In this document: in pieces, positions 61,042 to 64,000 of the stretch
Layout of the letters: the number at the start of each line of letters is the position of its first letter
Position numbering within the stretch: position 1 is the stretch's first letter
Assembly: GCF_021155765.1 (NCBI RefSeq)
Contig: NC_060107.1
Span: 7,612,501 to 7,676,500 of the forward strand
DNA length: 64,000 nt
Direction: 5' to 3'
Source: Diprion similis
Lineage: Eukaryota > Arthropoda > Insecta > Hymenoptera > Diprionidae
Notes under the pieces: generated by a model
Told to the model about the DNA's origin: nothing
The model's database searches: none
Seen by the model: only the letters and a program-made list of their open reading frames with translations
Position numbers and translations under genes: made by a program

Positions 61042-62590
61042 TTGGTACATTTCAAATGAGAACAAAAAATCACCTGTTAATAGCGAGATGCTTCATCTTT
61101 TTCAACGATGCTTATTTTAATAAAAGTCGCATCTATGAAGATGAATTGGCTGTACAATATTCACTTGAAACAGCAGCATTTAAGATGGATGGATTCGTTT
61201 GAATATTCATACGGTAAACTGTATCTTATATATACAGAGAGAAGAATATACGAGTATATTCATATAGTTTTATTTATCGTCACTACTTGCTTAATAATTA
61301 CGGCGCGTGATTTGAAAAGGTAATAAAAATTGGAAAATCACTCTATCAAAGCGTAGTTAAAAATTTAATAATTGAAATTCTTATGAAAAATGAGTTTGAA
61401 CTGTATAAATAAATTCTCATTCGTTCAATATGACATATGGTCTGCAAATTTAGGAGTTTTTTCGACATTTTTTTTTTTTTTGTTTTTTTTTTTAGTGTAT
61501 AATAATATTATACCTATATTTTCAAACGAGTCTCGGTCAACAGCGTATAGACCAGTCTTGAGATAGAAAGTTGATCACGGATTTTTGAAGATCATCACGT
61601 AATTATATCAGATCTGAAAAACTATTTCAGCTTGATCGCGAATCACTTCCGAATCCGGAATTCAAGTCGCGATGATGATTTGTCAATTCGGCACAAGACT
61701 CGTTTTTTATTCGAAAGTTTGGCGGCAGCGTCGCTAAAATTATTATAATTTACCGTTTGGAAATATCGCGGTCTGCAAGTATTCCCTGTGCCATAAACCT
61801 TAGCCTCATAACCAGCGAAAAATGCATTTTACACTGCGCAAAAAAGTTTCTACGTCAATCTGGTTTGCAATTGAAAATGATTTCTCAAATTAGGTCTATA
61901 GCGATTTGTTCAATTTTTTCACGAGAAATAAATTGATTTTTTGAAGTTAAACCAAAATTGAATTATTTCGTAGCATTAAACATTCGCACGATAATTTTCA
62001 AAATCTTTCGAGGTGGGGTTGAAATCCCGAATTTAAAATGTCCCGAAAGCGCCAGATTACGGTTATTTATTTTTTTTTTTCAAGTTTCATTTCCTTACTT
62101 CAAGTTTCGTCACCAAATAATTCGGTCTCAATTTTTCCATCATTTGAGTCGATTTTCGGTTTGTTCACCTTTTCTACAACCTTGAACGGAGTCGATTAAT
62201 TCTAGTGTCACGTTTTTCAGATTTTTTTTTTGCTAGCATAAGAATTTTCTTTCCAAAACCTTTTTTTTGTAACGAACAAGGACGGCCCACAATCGTTTGA
62301 AAAACTTGCAACATCTACAAAAGAAAATGACACAAAATTTTTTCTAGGATAAAAAGTTTCCTTTCAATTTTTTCCCAATCGATACCAGTTTTCCAATATT
62401 TTTCACCATACCCAGGACTAATTTTCCGTCCAAAAGTTTAACTCAAATTCTCCGCGAGAAAAAGAATATTTTTCAAAAGAAGATTTAATTTTCAAAATAT
62501 GACGCGCAAAATTGGAAAAACTTACACCTCGGGGAACATTTTTACACAAAAATAAAAATAAAGAAAACGAAGAAAGCCCAAAGTGCCAGA
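58910..62590. other. Gene-free AT-rich stretch
   Basis: Contains (CT)n at 61002-61039 and the family E repeat at 62017-62130. The frame at 61108-61323 ends at a weak TTTGAAAAG|GTAATA site but has no other coding sign. Confidence 0.45.
62017..62130 (+). repeat. Dispersed repeat family E, copy 2
   Basis: GGTTGAAATCCCGAATTTAA with GAAAGCGCCAGATTACG, then a T run and CTTCAAGTTTCGTCACCAAA. The first part matches 51186-51245 and the last matches about 51735-51755. Confidence 0.55.
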
Positions 62591-62599
62591 ATTTCCCGG

Positions 62600-62932
62600 T
62601 TAATCCGCGAGTTCAATCAAGACCCACGTACCGTCAAACGAAATTCTTAAAACTGGCTTCATAAAATCTTCGGCCCGAATCTCGCACAGCCGCAAGATGG
62701 CTAATTGGAAGAGATCGAGGCTCGCGGGTGAACTTGATACGTGGGATGAGATCTGATACACATACAGGCGAAGCCTGGCATTCCCCCTCCTCCAGGCCGA
62801 CTCGACTCCCGATGGGGATAGAACGATGATGCGGCTGCAGGTGCCGCCCCAATCCCCATGCTCAGCCCCACGTTGTATCAGTGAAACGGCGTCTGTCACG
62901 AGAACTGGCGCGTCTCTTGTGCCGTGGAATCA
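62600..62932 (-). other. Coding-like exon candidate on the minus strand
   Basis: After an in-frame TGA at 62930-62932, one minus frame stays open for about 110 codons to TAA at 62600. It reads through AVSLIQRGAEHGDWGG, LRLYVYQISSHVSSS and LDLFQLAILRLCEIRAEDF, with protein-like composition. It has no ATG near its start, so it would be a terminal exon after an acceptor (ACAAG or GTGACAG near 62893-62915). The other two minus frames are also largely open across 62640-62850, which weakens the case. No family recognised. Confidence 0.3.
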
Positions 62933-63338
62933 CCGGCTCGATTAACGATCAGCGATTCGCGTGCGAATAGCCGCAAGCCCGAGATTCGGGAGTTCTTTTT
63001 TTCCAAATTTCTGTTGTTTTTTTTTTTTTTTTGCTCCCCGTCGAATCTGGTTTCGAGAAACTAGATGCGGTAGATGCTTGTGTGTGGTTTTTTCATTCAT
63101 TTATTTATTTATACTTTTGTTTTTTTTGTTTTTTTGTGTTATTTGCTTCCTCTTTTCTCATGTGCAGTTTGTGCCTTATCCACGCGTTGAGTTATCGCCG
63201 TTCGTCGTCGAGAGTTTCTTTTGTATCTATACGCAACTGACCAACATTCGGAATAAACGTCCCGGTGGTGCCTGATTTTTTTTTTACTTACTTTTATTCT
63301 TATTTTTCACATTTACGTGCATGTGATTTGTGGCATGG

Positions 63339-63379
63339 ATGGGCCAGTTTAAGCCGGGCGTGACCAGCAAAAATAACAG
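63339..63379 (+). CDS. Likely first coding exon (MGQFKPGVTSKNN...)
   Basis: An ATG in fair context (CATGGATGGGC) reads MGQFKPGVTSKNN and ends in a good donor AACAG|GTAATC in phase 2. Another ATG five bases upstream opens only a five-codon frame that ends inside this exon, a possible overlapping upstream ORF. The rest of the gene would lie to the right, mostly beyond the window. The N-terminal Gly could be myristoylated. Confidence 0.35.
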
Positions 63380-64000
63380 GTAATCATTTTTTTCATCTCG
63401 ACATGTTTTTCTAGTTTCTATATGTACACATTATCGAGTCCACGATTTGGATTGTAACAACGATCCATCCACGGACGCTCGACGCGTTTCAACGTTTAAA
63501 TTTTCAAATTGCTTGTTCTTATACAGAAGTTAACTTGATATTATAAGTTTGTAAGAAGTCTGATGTTGAATAAAGTAAAAGAAAAAAAAAAGGAACGCTT
63601 CGTTAAAAATTTACATTCGAAAAGTGAGATTGATTTGAATTTCGTTTGAAGGATATCTCCTCGATAGTAGAGAAAAGAAATGATCAAGAAATGTAAAAAA
63701 GAAAAAGAAATTCAAGCGTGGAAAGTTTTGTCTTCCAAAAACTTTTTGTAAAATCAAGCTCGTACACCGAACCGCTTTTTTTTTTTTTTTTTTTTTTATT
63801 CTGAAATCCGTGTATCATATCGGTGGTCCGATTTTTGTACATCATGAATATCGTGATATTAATTCGATATGAAAGTTGAATAACGGTTATAGGTTGTTTC
63901 TGTTCCGTTTTTTTTTTTTTTCTTTCTTTCTTTCGTATCGAAGAATAAAATTATCAATGTTGAATGATAACTTGTGAGATTCAACGAAAGCAATGATCTT
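63380..64000. other. Window end, AT-rich, no exon seen
   Basis: A T run at about 63776-63797 and purine-rich stretches. It would be the first intron of the candidate gene starting at 63339. Confidence 0.4.

Noticed and set aside
1..64000. Transposases, reverse transcriptases, viral genes, CRISPR arrays
   Set aside because: None recognised. All mobile sequences seen are non-coding, apart from one unrecognised ORF.

Overview
This is a 64 kb stretch of AT-rich animal nuclear DNA. It has spliced genes with GT-AG introns, dense microsatellites and many short inverted-repeat elements, and no bacterial-type operons, tRNA, rRNA or CRISPR. The most secure gene is the Polycomb-group E3 ligase RING1/Sce, in a typical insect form. 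A pair of secreted NGKP-motif proteins also fits an insect. I read the organism as an insect, perhaps a hymenopteran such as a sawfly; the order is only an impression from gene content and composition.

Layout. 1-7.9 kb is mostly simple repeats, with a possible 5' leader exon ending near 5218 and a 0.6 kb palindromic element at 6.3-6.9 kb. 8.0-8.9 kb (+) and 12.4-13.4 kb (-) hold two convergent genes for related secreted, low-complexity proteins. Each protein carries two copies of an NG(K/R)P motif followed by an aromatic residue. 13.4-35 kb has no secure gene. It holds dispersed repeats, hairpin elements, a pre-miRNA-like hairpin at 15.4 kb, and a few coding-like fragments (19.3, 20.4 and 28.5 kb). 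35.2-35.8 kb (-) has a likely small multi-exon gene. 39.9-43.1 kb (+) is a convincing multi-exon gene for an unrecognised Ser-rich protein with an acidic tail; a possible further 5' exon lies at 38.6 kb. 46.0-48.0 kb (-) is Sce, in four coding exons whose phases all join. Beyond it are possible first coding exons at 49.5 kb and 63.3 kb (+), whose remaining exons were not found, and weaker coding-like stretches at 56.9, 58.6 and 62.7 kb.

The mobile component is non-autonomous: palindromic or TIR elements, apparently with TA target sites, and several repeat families present twice or more, often in inverted orientation. No transposase, reverse transcriptase or viral gene was recognised. The NGKP gene pair, the unrecognised acidic protein, the TIR family with an ORF inside one copy, and the hairpin at 15.4 kb deserve follow-up.
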